A stretch of DNA of 6,097 nucleotides from SAR324 cluster bacterium (GTDB lineage: Bacteria; Bdellovibrionota; UBA2361; JAAZON01), in NCBI GenBank assembly GCA_012797725.1, contig JAAZON010000487.1, forward strand, positions 1 through 6,097, written 5' to 3'. This document shows positions 1-6,097 of this stretch, in pieces; positions within the stretch are counted from its first letter, which is position 1; each line of letters begins with the position of its first letter. A program made the translations under genes and the position numbers. A model generated the notes under the pieces. The model worked only from the letters and a program-made list of their open reading frames with translations, made no database searches and was not told the origin of the DNA.

Positions 1-211
1 GGCCAATATCGTGATCGTGACCAAAGTCGTGACCCACATCATGGCCTGACAGGTCGTGCCCTCCCACATCGTGCCCGACATCATGTCCATGGCCCACCTC
101 ATGCCCACCGAGTGAGCCCAAGGCAACCAAGAGCATGCCGAACACTGCAAGAAACAACGGAGCAAGGAAAAATACGTTCTGCCATTGCAACCACCATGCT
201 AATGAATGCAT
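1..211 (-). CDS. N-terminal part of a histidine-rich, single-helix membrane protein (runs off the window)
   Basis: Seventy codons are visible, read from an ATG at 211-209 towards the left edge, with no stop before the window ends. The start is fixed by a strong Shine-Dalgarno sequence (AAAGGAGGTG, 230-221) nine bases upstream. Residues 1-11 are Trp-rich (W6, W7, W10). Residues about 12-33 form one hydrophobic segment without charges, which should act as a membrane anchor or uncleaved signal. From residue 37 on the chain is almost only Gly, His, Asp and Val: nine His (37, 41, 43, 47, 52, 57, 61, 65, 67) and seven Asp, with GHDVG occurring three times. Such a segment could bind metal ions such as zinc, nickel or copper; this is inference. 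The layout of a Trp-rich start, one helix and a His/Asp linker recalls the N-terminus of YqiJ/NfeD-like OB-fold membrane proteins, but the diagnostic domain would lie outside the window, so the family is a guess. The reading frame is far more certain than the function. Confidence 0.72.
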   Translation of the reverse strand, partial: MHSLAWWLQWQNVFFLAPLFLAVFGMLLVALGSLGGHEVGHGHDVGHDVGGHDLSGHDVGHDFGHDHDIG

Positions 212-216
212 GCTGC

Positions 217-230
217 GGAGCACCTCCTTT
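217..230 (-). promoter_or_regulatory. Ribosome-binding site of the His-rich gene, overlapping a small self-complementary element
   Basis: The minus strand reads AAAGGAGGTG (230-221), close to a full anti-16S match, nine bases before the ATG at 211. It decides the start of the His-rich reading frame. The core GGAG (227-224) can pair with CUCC (220-217) across a three-base GUG loop, so a short hairpin could hide the ribosome-binding site. Four base pairs alone are weak; whether this matters for expression is not known. Confidence 0.7.
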
Positions 231-237
231 CCTGTAT

Positions 238-271
238 CCAGTGATGCACTCTAAGCATCATTTCTCACTGG
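238..271. repeat. Bipartite inverted repeat in the leader of the His-rich gene
   Basis: On the + strand CCAGT-GATGC (238-247) is matched by GCATC (255-259) and ACTGG (267-271). This gives ten complementary pairs in two blocks, with a 7-base loop (248-254) and a 7-base bulge (260-266). An alternative pairing is seven continuous pairs, CCAGTGA (238-244) with TCACTGG (265-271). The element lies 27 bases before the ATG of the His-rich gene and just before its ribosome-binding site. It could be an operator for a dimeric repressor or a stem in the 5' untranslated RNA. No U-run follows on either strand, so it is not a typical terminator. Confidence 0.5.
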
Positions 272-360
272 TGAAAAATGACGGTTAATCCCTTCTACCC
301 TTATCTCTGCATATATAAACGGATAAACGCCCCAAACCTTAGCAACAGGGCGCAAGTCCG

Positions 361-384
361 GATTGGTCCCTCATGGACTCAATC
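361..384. repeat. Imperfect inverted repeat, 9 bp stem
   Basis: On the + strand GATTG-GTCC (361-369) pairs with GGAC-T-CAATC (375-384), leaving a 5-base loop CTCAT and one bulged T. The stem is nine pairs and has mixed composition in an otherwise AT-rich gap. There is no adjacent U-run, so a terminator role is unlikely. It may be a regulatory site in the leader of the His-rich gene or a stem in a noncoding transcript; neither can be decided from sequence. Confidence 0.4.
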
Positions 385-443
385 GTTACGTTATGCTTAT
401 TTTCAAAGCATCCGTCATATTATCTTTTTTAATTATGCTAAGC

Positions 444-477
444 AAAAAAACTTCTTATGCTCAAATAATGTGCAAAA
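444..477 (-). terminator. Possible weak terminator after tRNA-Val
   Basis: Reading the minus strand, TTTTGC (477-472) can pair with GCATAAG (460-454), with one bulged U and an 11-base loop. After AAG a run of seven T (450-444) follows. The run begins about 60 bases past the 3' end of the tRNA. The stem is short and AT-rich, so it is a marginal candidate; the U-run is the best part of the evidence. Confidence 0.33.
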
Positions 478-511
478 GGATTAGCGAAGTTTCTTTGCGG
501 AAAGGGGAGAA

Positions 512-584
512 TGGGCGCTACAGGGGTCGAACCTGTGACATCCAGCTTGTAAGGCTGGCGCTCTACCAACTGAGCTAAACGCCC
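512..584 (-). tRNA. tRNA-Val with anticodon UAC
   Basis: The 73-base minus-strand sequence from 584 to 512 folds into a complete cloverleaf. The acceptor arm is GGGCGTT with AGCGCCC (one G-U pair), the D stem GCTC/GAGC, the anticodon stem CCAGC/GCTGG with loop CTTACAA, the variable loop ATGTC, and the T stem ACAGG/CCTGT with loop TTCGACC. The anticodon TAC lies at 551-549 and reads GUA and other GUN valine codons by wobble. The discriminator base is A. The next bases are TTC, so the 3' CCA is not encoded and must be added by tRNA nucleotidyltransferase. It follows lon on the same strand after 234 bases and may be co-transcribed with it or have its own promoter. Confidence 0.97.
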
Positions 585-627
585 TCAAAGAACTTACATA
601 AAGGCACCACTAGTCCCTAGAAGCATC

Positions 628-658
628 CTTCGAAACAACGGCCAAAGGCCTTGCGAAG
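628..658. repeat. Long imperfect inverted repeat upstream of tRNA-Val
   Basis: On the + strand CTTCG-AAA-CAA-C-GGCC (628-643) pairs with GGCC-TTG-CGAAG (647-658) around a three-base loop AAA. This gives twelve pairs with a 3-base and a 1-base bulge, both on one arm. It is the strongest stem in the window outside the tRNA and would form in RNA from either strand. No T-run flanks it on either side. It lies 43 bases upstream of the mature tRNA 5' end, so it may shape or mark the precursor, or protect the 3' end of lon mRNA. Its function is unknown. Confidence 0.5.
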
Positions 659-672
659 AAGGAGCGAAGTAG

Positions 673-703
673 GAAGCTAAAACGCCTTCAAGAGTTGAGC
701 TTC
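673..703. repeat. Short inverted repeat downstream of lon
   Basis: GAAGCT (673-678) is the reverse complement of AGCTTC (698-703), with inner AAC/GTT pairs (681-683 with 695-697 on the + strand). A 6+3 bp stem with unpaired bases would result. On the minus strand it is followed by a C/T-rich stretch rather than a U-run, so termination of lon here is only a weak possibility. Confidence 0.3.
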
Positions 704-818
704 TTTCTTACACGGAAAATGGCACCAAGGTCAATCAGGCAAATATTTTCGCATAAAGCCAGTAATTTCACCCAATGCTTTTGGTGGAGAGCCCGCGCAA
801 TAACCTAAGCAGCAATAC

Positions 819-3278
819 TTAATGCGTAACCACATCGACAACAGCTTGAGAATCCTGCCCATCACGGTCGTTTTTCCCTTTCTTGCCATCAAGGTCTTCA
901 TAAAGGAGTATGTCCTGGCTTCGCTTGAATTCAAGAACCTTGAAGAAGCTCCCAAGTTCTACATATTTAAATGCCTCTCGAAGCACTTCATCCATGTGCT
1001 TGACTGGAACCAACTCAAGTTCCGATCTCACAATTGCCGGAATTTCTTCTATCTCATTCTCGTTCTCTTCTGGCAGCAATACTCGCTTGATTCCACCCCT
1101 GTGCGCAGCCAATGCCTTTTCTTTAAGACCACCAATTGGAAGTACATTCCCCCTAAGAGTGATTTCACCTGTCATTGCGACTTCGCGGTCAATAGGAATT
1201 CCTGTAAGGGCCGAGACCATTGAAGTTGCCATGGTAATTCCAGCTGATGGCCCATCTTTGGGAATAGCACCTTCTGGAACGTGGACATGGATATCAATCT
1301 TATCGTAAAAATCCTTTGGAAGGCCTAGGAAGCTATGCCTTGAACGAACAAAACTCAAAGCTGCCCTCGCCGATTCCTGCATGACATCTCCAAGCTTGCC
1401 AGTGATCTGCAATCTGCCCTTGCCCGGAAGAATAGTCGTCTCAATTGTGAGCAATTCACCGCCCTTGTCAGTCCAAGCAAGACCTGTCACAGTCCCAACT
1501 TGATTAGATTCCTCCTTCCTACCGTGACGATACTTAGGCTGACCCAAAAATAGAGGCAGGTCCTTTGCATCTATTTTTACAGAATGAGCAGTCCCCTTTT
1601 CCACCACTTCAACTGCGGCTTTGCGGCAAAGTGTCGCGATTGACTTCTCGAGGTTTCGTACTCCAGCCTCTCGCGTGTAGGAACGAATAATCTCCAAAAT
1701 AGCAGCATCAGTGATATCAACATTATGAGGCTGCAAGCCATTGGCCTTATGCTGTTTATCAACCAAGTACTTCTTTGCAATAGAAAGCTTCTCAAGCTCT
1801 GTGTATCCAGAAAGCATGAGAATTTCCATTCTGTCTTTTAACGGCTCTGGAATTGTATGCAAATTGTTAGCTGTGGTGACAAACATGACCTTGGAGAGAT
1901 CGTAATCACAATCCAGATAATGATCGTTGAATGTATCGTTTTGTTCTGGATCCAATACTTCCAGTAAGGCCGACGATGGATCCCCTCTGAAATCAGTCGA
2001 CATCTTATCTACTTCGTCCAGAAGAAATACCGGATTGCTCTTACCAGCTTTCTTTAATGACTGAATTATCTTACCAGGCAGCGCCCCAATATATGTACGC
2101 CGATGCCCTCTGACTTCAGCTTCATCGCGCACACCACCAAGGGCAACCCTCACAAATTCACGATTCGTTGCACGAGCTATCGAGCGTCCAAGTGAGGTTT
2201 TTCCCACTCCTGGGGGCCCCACAAGGCAAAGAATTGGGCCTTTTTGTTTGTCGACAAGCTTTTGAACAGCTAAATATTCGAGGATACGCTCTTTGATTTT
2301 TTCAAGTCCGTAATGATCTGCCTCTAAGACATCTCGTGCTTTTTCTATGTCAATTTCAGCTTCTGAGATTTCATTCCAAGGCAATGCCAGCATCCAATCA
2401 ACATAATTTCTGACTACTGTGGCCTCTGCGGACATGGGCGACATCATCTTGAGTTTTCTAATCTCCTTTTCTGTCTTTTCCCTTGCATCATCAGGCATGT
2501 CCTTTGCTTTAAGCTTGTCTTCAAGCTCAGTTATCTCATTTCTGAAATCATCCTTCTCCCCAAGCTCCTTTTGAATGGCTCTCATTTGTTCATTCAAATA
2601 ATACTCTTTCTGAGTTTTCTCCATTTGCTTTTTAACGCGATTGCGAATGCGTTTTTCAACCTGGAGTATCTCGATTTCTGACTTCATGTGCCCAAGAATT
2701 TTGTCCAATCTTTCTTGTGGGGAGATAGTTTCTAGAATATCCTGGCGATCTTCGAGCTTGAGATTCAATTGAACCACGATGGCGTCCGCAAGACGCGACG
2801 GATCTTCTATCGCGTTGACTTGCATTATCATTTCCGGATTGACCTTTTTTCCAAGCTTAACGTAGTTATCAAAAGTAACATTAACAGAACGCATTAGTGC
2901 TTTGATTTCTGTTGTTACTTCCACAGGAATCTGGATCTCGTCTGCCTCAACAGTTAAGAACTCTTCACCATCTTGGAACTTTTTAATCTTAGCCCTAGCC
3001 TTACCTTCAACCAGCACTTTTATTGGGCCGTCAGCAAGTCTTATAAGTTGAACAACTTCTCCAAGTGTTCCAATTGAATAAATGTCCTTTTCTGTTGGAT
3101 TGCTGGTTCGAGCGTCTTTCTGAGCAGCCAGCATTATATAGCAATTCCTTCTTTGAGCTTCTTCAATAGCACGTACACTCTTTTCCCTTCCTACAAATAG
3201 CGGAACTACCTGCTGGGGAAATACTACCAATTCTCGAAGTGCAAGCAGCGGTATGCTGTTATTTTCAGATGCTTTCAT
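819..3278 (-). CDS. lon: Lon ATP-dependent serine protease
   Basis: Lon is a cytosolic hexameric protease that unfolds and degrades damaged proteins and unstable regulators using ATP. The 819-residue product shows the full bacterial LonA layout: N-terminal substrate-binding domain (about 8-200), a charged helical region (about 200-290), the AAA+ module (about 300-565) and the protease domain (about 594-775). Walker A GPPGVGKT is at 354-361, Walker B ends in D421-E422, with sensor-1 N471/N472, Arg finger R483 and sensor-2 R541. The Ser-Lys dyad is S678 in PKDGPSAG and K721 in GGLKEKA, spaced 43 residues apart as in E. coli. The ATG is supported by GGAG (3286-3283) four bases upstream and by alignment of the IPLLALREL start with the family. 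The tail after about residue 770 is near 49 residues, some 34 more than in E. coli (784 aa), and is rich in Asp, Lys and Gly. The 238-bp upstream gap suggests separate transcription from clpX. The gene is intact. Confidence 0.98.
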   Translation of the reverse strand: MKASENNSIPLLALRELVVFPQQVVPLFVGREKSVRAIEEAQRRNCYIMLAAQKDARTSNPTEKDIYSIGTLGEVVQLIRLADGPIKVLVEGKARAKIKKFQDGEEFLTVEADEIQIPVEVTTEIKALMRSVNVTFDNYVKLGKKVNPEMIMQVNAIEDPSRLADAIVVQLNLKLEDRQDILETISPQERLDKILGHMKSEIEILQVEKRIRNRVKKQMEKTQKEYYLNEQMRAIQKELGEKDDFRNEITELEDKLKAKDMPDDAREKTEKEIRKLKMMSPMSAEATVVRNYVDWMLALPWNEISEAEIDIEKARDVLEADHYGLEKIKERILEYLAVQKLVDKQKGPILCLVGPPGVGKTSLGRSIARATNREFVRVALGGVRDEAEVRGHRRTYIGALPGKIIQSLKKAGKSNPVFLLDEVDKMSTDFRGDPSSALLEVLDPEQNDTFNDHYLDCDYDLSKVMFVTTANNLHTIPEPLKDRMEILMLSGYTELEKLSIAKKYLVDKQHKANGLQPHNVDITDAAILEIIRSYTREAGVRNLEKSIATLCRKAAVEVVEKGTAHSVKIDAKDLPLFLGQPKYRHGRKEESNQVGTVTGLAWTDKGGELLTIETTILPGKGRLQITGKLGDVMQESARAALSFVRSRHSFLGLPKDFYDKIDIHVHVPEGAIPKDGPSAGITMATSMVSALTGIPIDREVAMTGEITLRGNVLPIGGLKEKALAAHRGGIKRVLLPEENENEIEEIPAIVRSELELVPVKHMDEVLREAFKYVELGSFFKVLEFKRSQDILLYEDLDGKKGKNDRDGQDSQAVVDVVTH

Positions 3279-3516
3279 ACAACTCCGTTTAAATTACGTT
3301 CATGAGATCTTATTAAACTCTAACTTCAATTCTCGTCCACAATCCAGCTAGATTATGATGCATTTCAATGAACAAACTTCGCCAGATATTATTACCTTTT
3401 TTATTAAATAAGCACGATAGCTTGGCAGAACAAGAGGCCACATGACCATTTTAGATTATTTCTAATAACCCAGTTTTACAAGATCCTGAAATCCTTCTCC
3501 AATTATTGTCGCGATT
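3279..3516. other. 238-bp AT-rich gap upstream of lon
   Basis: This gap probably holds the lon promoter. The best sigma70-like pair on the minus strand is TTGTTC (3433-3428) and TATTTA (3410-3405) with a 17-base spacer. It matches only about half of the consensus, so it is not called as a feature. I saw no CIRCE operator and no clear heat-shock sigma32 promoter. A 7-bp hairpin, GGTTATT-AGA-AATAATC (3470-3454 on the minus strand), follows the glycosylase stop by about 45 bases. It is AT-rich and lacks a U-run, so it is a poor terminator. A 33-codon frame starting at an ATG in this gap has no ribosome-binding site. Confidence 0.5.
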
Positions 3517-4137
3517 CTATTTGAAAATAAGTCCTGTTTCCATACTCCAAAAAAACAAATCTAGAACATCGATAGATTCTCCTACTTGATCAGCAAAGTG
3601 AAGAAAGGCCTCTTCGACCTCTTTGTATTTCTTTTCTGTCAAGGCTTTTGGAATTTCTCTTATAACATTCAATCGTTGAAGGTTTCTCAAGATATGCCTA
3701 TCCAGTATGGCAAGATTACGCCTACCAATATTGCGCAGCGCATGTGAAGCTTCTTTCCAACCAAGACCCATCACCCGCGAAACAAGCATCTCCCTTTCTT
3801 GTTTTGGGTCAAGATCTTTACACAAGATTTTCTTTATTTCCTTCGCATTGTCCAGAAAAGCAAGCACTCTTTTTGCTTTCTCCTTGTGAAAGCGAATGTA
3901 GTGCCCAGGGTCTCCAAGTATTCTTTCAACTTCTTTAAGTGTAAGACCCCCCACAAAAAGCCCTCGTTGCTCCATTTCTATCAAACACCTTTCGGCGTTA
4001 AAAGGACTACTCTGGGGAGTCAGCAAACAAAAAAGAAGCTCTCGTGGCCATAGCTTCCTCGGCACGGAGGCGAAATCTTGCAATCTTGCCTCTATCACAG
4101 GCTTCAAAGTCTTAAGTAGTCGTGCGTCCAGGATCAC
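3517..4137 (-). CDS. ogg: Ogg2-type 8-oxoguanine DNA glycosylase / AP lyase
   Basis: The 206-residue product matches the HhH-GPD superfamily, Ogg2 branch, which excises 8-oxoguanine from DNA and cuts at the abasic site through a Lys Schiff base. The helix-hairpin-helix spans about 116-137. The block GLGWKEASHALRNIG (124-138) holds the catalytic K128, and LAILDRHIL (142-150) holds the catalytic D146. The chain ends in lysine (K206); a C-terminal Lys is a known conserved base-recognition feature of this family. Length agrees with the roughly 207 residues usual for Ogg2. Translation starts at GTG (4137-4135), six bases after the clpX stop. No good Shine-Dalgarno is seen, which suggests translational coupling to clpX. 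The stop is TAG. Ogg2 is best known from archaea and Thermotoga-like bacteria, so its place between clpX and lon is unusual to my knowledge. Base composition resembles its neighbours, so no recent transfer is evident. Activity is inferred from motifs. Confidence 0.9.
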   Translation of the reverse strand: MILDARLLKTLKPVIEARLQDFASVPRKLWPRELLFCLLTPQSSPFNAERCLIEMEQRGLFVGGLTLKEVERILGDPGHYIRFHKEKAKRVLAFLDNAKEIKKILCKDLDPKQEREMLVSRVMGLGWKEASHALRNIGRRNLAILDRHILRNLQRLNVIREIPKALTEKKYKEVEEAFLHFADQVGESIDVLDLFFWSMETGLIFK

Positions 4138-4143
4138 TTACAG

Positions 4144-5430
4144 TTAGGCTGATTCTGCTTGATGCTCATAAACAATCAGAGGCTTTTCTTCTTTCAGGAT
4201 GGTGTCCTCTGAAACAACCACCTCTTTTATTTCTGGCTCTGAAGGTATCTCAAACATCACATCCAGCATCAAAGCCTCCATGATAGCTCTTAGGCCGCGT
4301 GCCCCTGATTTTCTCTCAATTGACTTCTTTGCTATAGCGCGCAATCCACCCTCTGTAATTCGAAATTGCACGTTCTCCATATCAAAGAGTTTTTTATACT
4401 GCTTCACCAGAGCATTCTTTGGCTCAACTAAGATCTGAACCAGGGCGTCCTCATCGAGATCCGTCAAGGTAGCCAAGCAGGGTAAACGTCCTATAAATTC
4501 CGGAATTAAACCAAACTTAAGCAAATCTTCAGGCTGAACTTGAGCAAGGAAATCATCCCGTTCGTTATTCTTAGCTTTTTCTCGCTCTCGAATTGGCAAC
4601 TTCTTGTTCTCCTTCGCTTTCACAGCTCCAAACCCAAGTTTCTTCTCACCAACCCTCTGACGAATTATATCTTCAAGCCCTACAAAGGCACCCCCGCATA
4701 TGAAAAGTATGTTACTTGTATCAACCTGCAAAAACTCTTGCTGCGGGTGTTTGCGGCCACCCTTGGGTGGAACACTTGCGATGCTGCCTTCGAGCATTTT
4801 CAAGAGAGCCTGCTGAACACCTTCTCCCGAAACGTCCCTAGTAATTGACGGGTTCTCTGACTTCCTTGAGATCTTGTCAATCTCATCAATGTAGACAATA
4901 CCTCGTTGGGCTTTCTCTACATCATAATCTGCCGCCTGTAATAAATTAAGAATTATATTCTCAACATCTTCTCCTACATAACCGGCTTCTGTAAGGCTGG
5001 TTGCGTCTGTAATTGTAAATGGAACTTGCAGGATTTTGGCTAATGTTTGAGCCAAAAGTGTCTTTCCCACACCCGTTGGTCCAATCAATAAAATATTTGA
5101 CTTTTGAATCTCAACATCATTACTTTGCTTACATTCAATTCGCTTGTAGTGATTATGAACCGCAACAGAAAGTACCTTTTTCGCTCGTTCCTGCCCGATT
5201 ACATATTGATCCAAAAAATCTTTTATCTCTTTTGGCTTTGGAATATTCGAGGAGCGACCTGCTACTTCTTCATGATCGACTTCTTCAGCAATGATGTCAT
5301 TGCAAAGATCTATACACTCATCGCATATGTAGACATTTGGTCCAGCGATCAGCTTTCTCACTTCCTCTTGGCTACGATTACAAAAGGAACACACCAATGT
5401 ATGCCTTGTTCTATCCGAGTCTCTTGCCAC
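4144..5430 (-). CDS. clpX: ClpX, ATP-dependent unfoldase subunit of the ClpXP protease
   Basis: ClpX is a hexameric AAA+ unfoldase that recognises tagged or unstable proteins and threads them into ClpP. The 428-residue product begins with a zinc-binding domain (C14, C17, C36, C39). Walker A GPTGVGKT is at 117-124, the pore-1 loop GYVG at 150-153, Walker B ends in D182-E183, the RKH loop is at 226-228, the Arg finger is R315 in FIGRLP and sensor-2 is R378 in GARGLRA. The ClpP-docking loop reads LGF (265-267) where E. coli has IGF, a conservative change that should still bind ClpP. Translation starts at GTG (5430-5428), set by GGAGGAG seven bases upstream; the alternative of a later Met would remove the zinc finger. 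The stop TAA lies six bases before the glycosylase start, and clpP ends 52 bases upstream, so the three genes probably share a transcript. Confidence 0.98.
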   Translation of the reverse strand: MARDSDRTRHTLVCSFCNRSQEEVRKLIAGPNVYICDECIDLCNDIIAEEVDHEEVAGRSSNIPKPKEIKDFLDQYVIGQERAKKVLSVAVHNHYKRIECKQSNDVEIQKSNILLIGPTGVGKTLLAQTLAKILQVPFTITDATSLTEAGYVGEDVENIILNLLQAADYDVEKAQRGIVYIDEIDKISRKSENPSITRDVSGEGVQQALLKMLEGSIASVPPKGGRKHPQQEFLQVDTSNILFICGGAFVGLEDIIRQRVGEKKLGFGAVKAKENKKLPIREREKAKNNERDDFLAQVQPEDLLKFGLIPEFIGRLPCLATLTDLDEDALVQILVEPKNALVKQYKKLFDMENVQFRITEGGLRAIAKKSIERKSGARGLRAIMEALMLDVMFEIPSEPEIKEVVVSEDTILKEEKPLIVYEHQAESA

Positions 5431-5437
5431 CTATTTA

Positions 5438-5444
5438 CTCCTCC
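5438..5444 (-). promoter_or_regulatory. Ribosome-binding site that sets the GTG start of clpX
   Basis: The minus strand reads GGAGGAG (5444-5438), followed by seven bases (TAAATAG) and GTG. This strong site supports GTG as the start codon of clpX and keeps the zinc-finger residues inside the protein. Confidence 0.85.
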
Positions 5445-5482
5445 AACATCACTGCAAGGCCAGTATAGGATAAATCTGTCCC

Positions 5483-6091
5483 TTAATCATGCTTCAATGA
5501 AAACTCATGAACTTCATCAATTATACCATAATCCTTCGCTTCCTGAGCAGTCATGAAGTTATCTCTGTCTGTATCCGCTTCTATTTGCTTGATATCTTTA
5601 GAAGTATGCAAACTTAAAATCTGGTTAACTTCAGACTTTACTCGCCTCATCTCACGTGCATGAATCTCAACATCAGAGGCCTGCCCTTTAAAGCCGCCTA
5701 TAGGCTGATGGATCATTATACGCGAATGAGGCAACGCGCTTCGCTTCCCTTTCGCTCCGCCTGCGAGCAACACCGCTCCCATACTTGCGGCTTGACCAAC
5801 GCATACAGTAGCTACATCTGCTTTCACGTGATTCATAGTATCATAAATCGCCAACCCAGAGCTTATAGAACCACCTGGACTGTTTATATATAAGAAAATA
5901 TCCTTTTCCCGGTCTTCACTGTCCAAAAACAGCAATTGGGCGACCACTACATTTGCCACCAAATCATCTATTTCTGTTCCAAGAAATATAATGCGTTCTT
6001 TCAAAAGCCGCGAATAAATATCGTAAGAACGTTCTCCACGACCGGTTTGTTCTATTACATAAGGAATGTAATTCACGTTTTTAAAATCCAT
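5483..6091 (-). CDS. clpP: ClpP, serine peptidase subunit of the ClpXP protease
   Basis: ClpP forms two stacked heptameric rings that degrade proteins delivered by ClpX or other Clp ATPases in the cytosol. The 202-residue product has the typical start [19 protein letters not shown] (9-27) and a fold-typical core. The catalytic triad is S103 (GQAASMGA), H128 (IMIHQP) and D177 (TDRDNFM), with the same spacings (25 and 74) as in E. coli ClpP. The oligomer and substrate-groove motif SPGGS is at 71-75. Length and motifs indicate a complete, active peptidase; a short N-terminal propeptide may be removed, as in relatives. Only six bases precede the ATG in the window, so its ribosome-binding site cannot be seen. 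They include TGA at 6097-6095, possibly the stop of an upstream gene (tig is the usual neighbour), but this is a guess from three bases. clpX follows after 52 bases. Confidence 0.98.
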   Translation of the reverse strand: MDFKNVNYIPYVIEQTGRGERSYDIYSRLLKERIIFLGTEIDDLVANVVVAQLLFLDSEDREKDIFLYINSPGGSISSGLAIYDTMNHVKADVATVCVGQAASMGAVLLAGGAKGKRSALPHSRIMIHQPIGGFKGQASDVEIHAREMRRVKSEVNQILSLHTSKDIKQIEADTDRDNFMTAQEAKDYGIIDEVHEFSLKHD

Positions 6092-6097
6092 ATATCA

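Larger units (their letters stand above)
212..511. other. 300-bp AT-rich gap between tRNA-Val and the His-rich gene
   Basis: No credible gene is seen here on either strand. The gap holds, in minus-strand order, a possible weak tRNA terminator (444-477), a 9-bp imperfect inverted repeat (361-384), the bipartite inverted repeat at 238-271 and the ribosome-binding site of the His-rich gene. AT-rich stretches at 404-450 and 299-325 could hold a promoter for the His-rich gene; for example a TATATA-like block lies at 311-318. No -35 box with good spacing was found, so no promoter is called. Short + strand reading frames here have no ribosome-binding site, and one runs into the antisense of the tRNA. 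Confidence 0.6.
585..818. other. 234-bp gap between lon and tRNA-Val, rich in inverted repeats
   Basis: No gene with a start and ribosome-binding site is visible. Two stem-forming repeats (628-658 and 673-703) lie here, but neither is followed by a U-run, so no standard terminator ends lon. A weak sigma70-like pair is present on the minus strand: TTGACC (734-729) and TAAGAA (710-705) with an 18-base spacer. It could start tRNA transcription, but it matches consensus poorly. A short frame that overlaps the end of lon continues to a stop at 731 without a start of its own. Confidence 0.55.

Noticed and set aside
278..484. A 68-codon + strand frame in the gap left of tRNA-Val
   Set aside because: No ribosome-binding site, low-complexity composition of an AT-rich noncoding region and no recognisable protein features.
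363..578. A 71-codon + strand frame ending in GRYRGRTCDIQLVRLALYQLS
   Set aside because: Its C-terminal part is the antisense reading of tRNA-Val, a well-known false protein pattern; no ribosome-binding site precedes it.
483..670. AGCGAAGT occurring on both sides of the tRNA (483-490 and 663-670), as a possible target duplication or att pair
   Set aside because: Eight bases can recur by chance in this distance. There is no integrase, no tRNA-end duplication and no element between the copies apart from the tRNA itself.
731..955. A 74-codon minus-strand frame overlapping the end of lon and extending into the downstream gap
   Set aside because: It starts inside lon in another frame without a ribosome-binding site. 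The part beyond lon (ending ALGEITGFMRKYLPD) looks protein-like but has no start of its own. A remnant or frameshifted tail cannot be excluded, yet nothing supports a gene.
3349..3450. A 33-codon minus-strand frame between the glycosylase gene and lon
   Set aside because: No Shine-Dalgarno sequence and no recognisable features; expected by chance in AT-rich DNA.
3454..3470. Hairpin after the glycosylase gene as a terminator
   Set aside because: Seven AT-rich pairs including a G-U pair and no U-run downstream on the minus strand.
5431..5482. TATACT in the clpP-clpX gap as a -10 box of a clpX promoter
   Set aside because: No -35 hexamer with acceptable spacing precedes it, and the gap is short enough for co-transcription.

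Overview
The window is a bacterial housekeeping locus. All recognisable genes lie on the minus strand, so transcription runs from high to low coordinates: clpP -> clpX -> an Ogg2-type 8-oxoguanine DNA glycosylase -> lon -> tRNA-Val(UAC) -> the first 70 codons of a histidine-rich membrane protein that runs off the left edge. Protein lengths, bacterial-type ClpP/ClpX/Lon, Shine-Dalgarno sites and use of GTG starts all fit a bacterium. The moderate, slightly AT-rich composition, the compact clpP-clpX-lon block and a tRNA without an encoded CCA would fit a deltaproteobacterium-like lineage in the broad sense. That placement is inference; the window cannot fix the taxon.

Right part (3517-6091): clpP, clpX and the glycosylase gene are closely spaced (52 nt, then only 6 nt) and probably form one transcript. 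ClpP (202 aa) keeps its Ser-His-Asp triad. ClpX (428 aa) keeps its zinc finger, Walker motifs, pore loop and an LGF version of the ClpP-docking loop. The third gene encodes a 206-aa HhH glycosylase/lyase with the Ogg2 catalytic Lys and Asp and the family's C-terminal lysine. It is a DNA repair gene sitting between two protein-quality-control genes.

Middle (819-3516): a 238-bp AT-rich gap separates the glycosylase gene from lon (819 aa), so lon may have its own promoter, although no convincing one is visible. Lon is intact in all domains and carries a tail roughly 34 residues longer than that of E. coli Lon.

Left part (1-818): downstream of lon is a 234-bp gap rich in inverted repeats, then tRNA-Val, then a 300-bp AT-rich gap with further inverted repeats. 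It ends at a strong ribosome-binding site and the start of a one-helix, His/Asp/Gly-rich protein that is cut off by the window.

Functionally the core is ATP-dependent proteolysis (ClpXP and Lon) plus oxidative base repair, a plausible stress-response grouping. I found no mobile element, CRISPR array or clearly novel multi-gene system. The items most worth a second look are the interposed Ogg2 gene, the truncated histidine-rich protein with its structured 5' leader, and the structured gap between lon and the tRNA.
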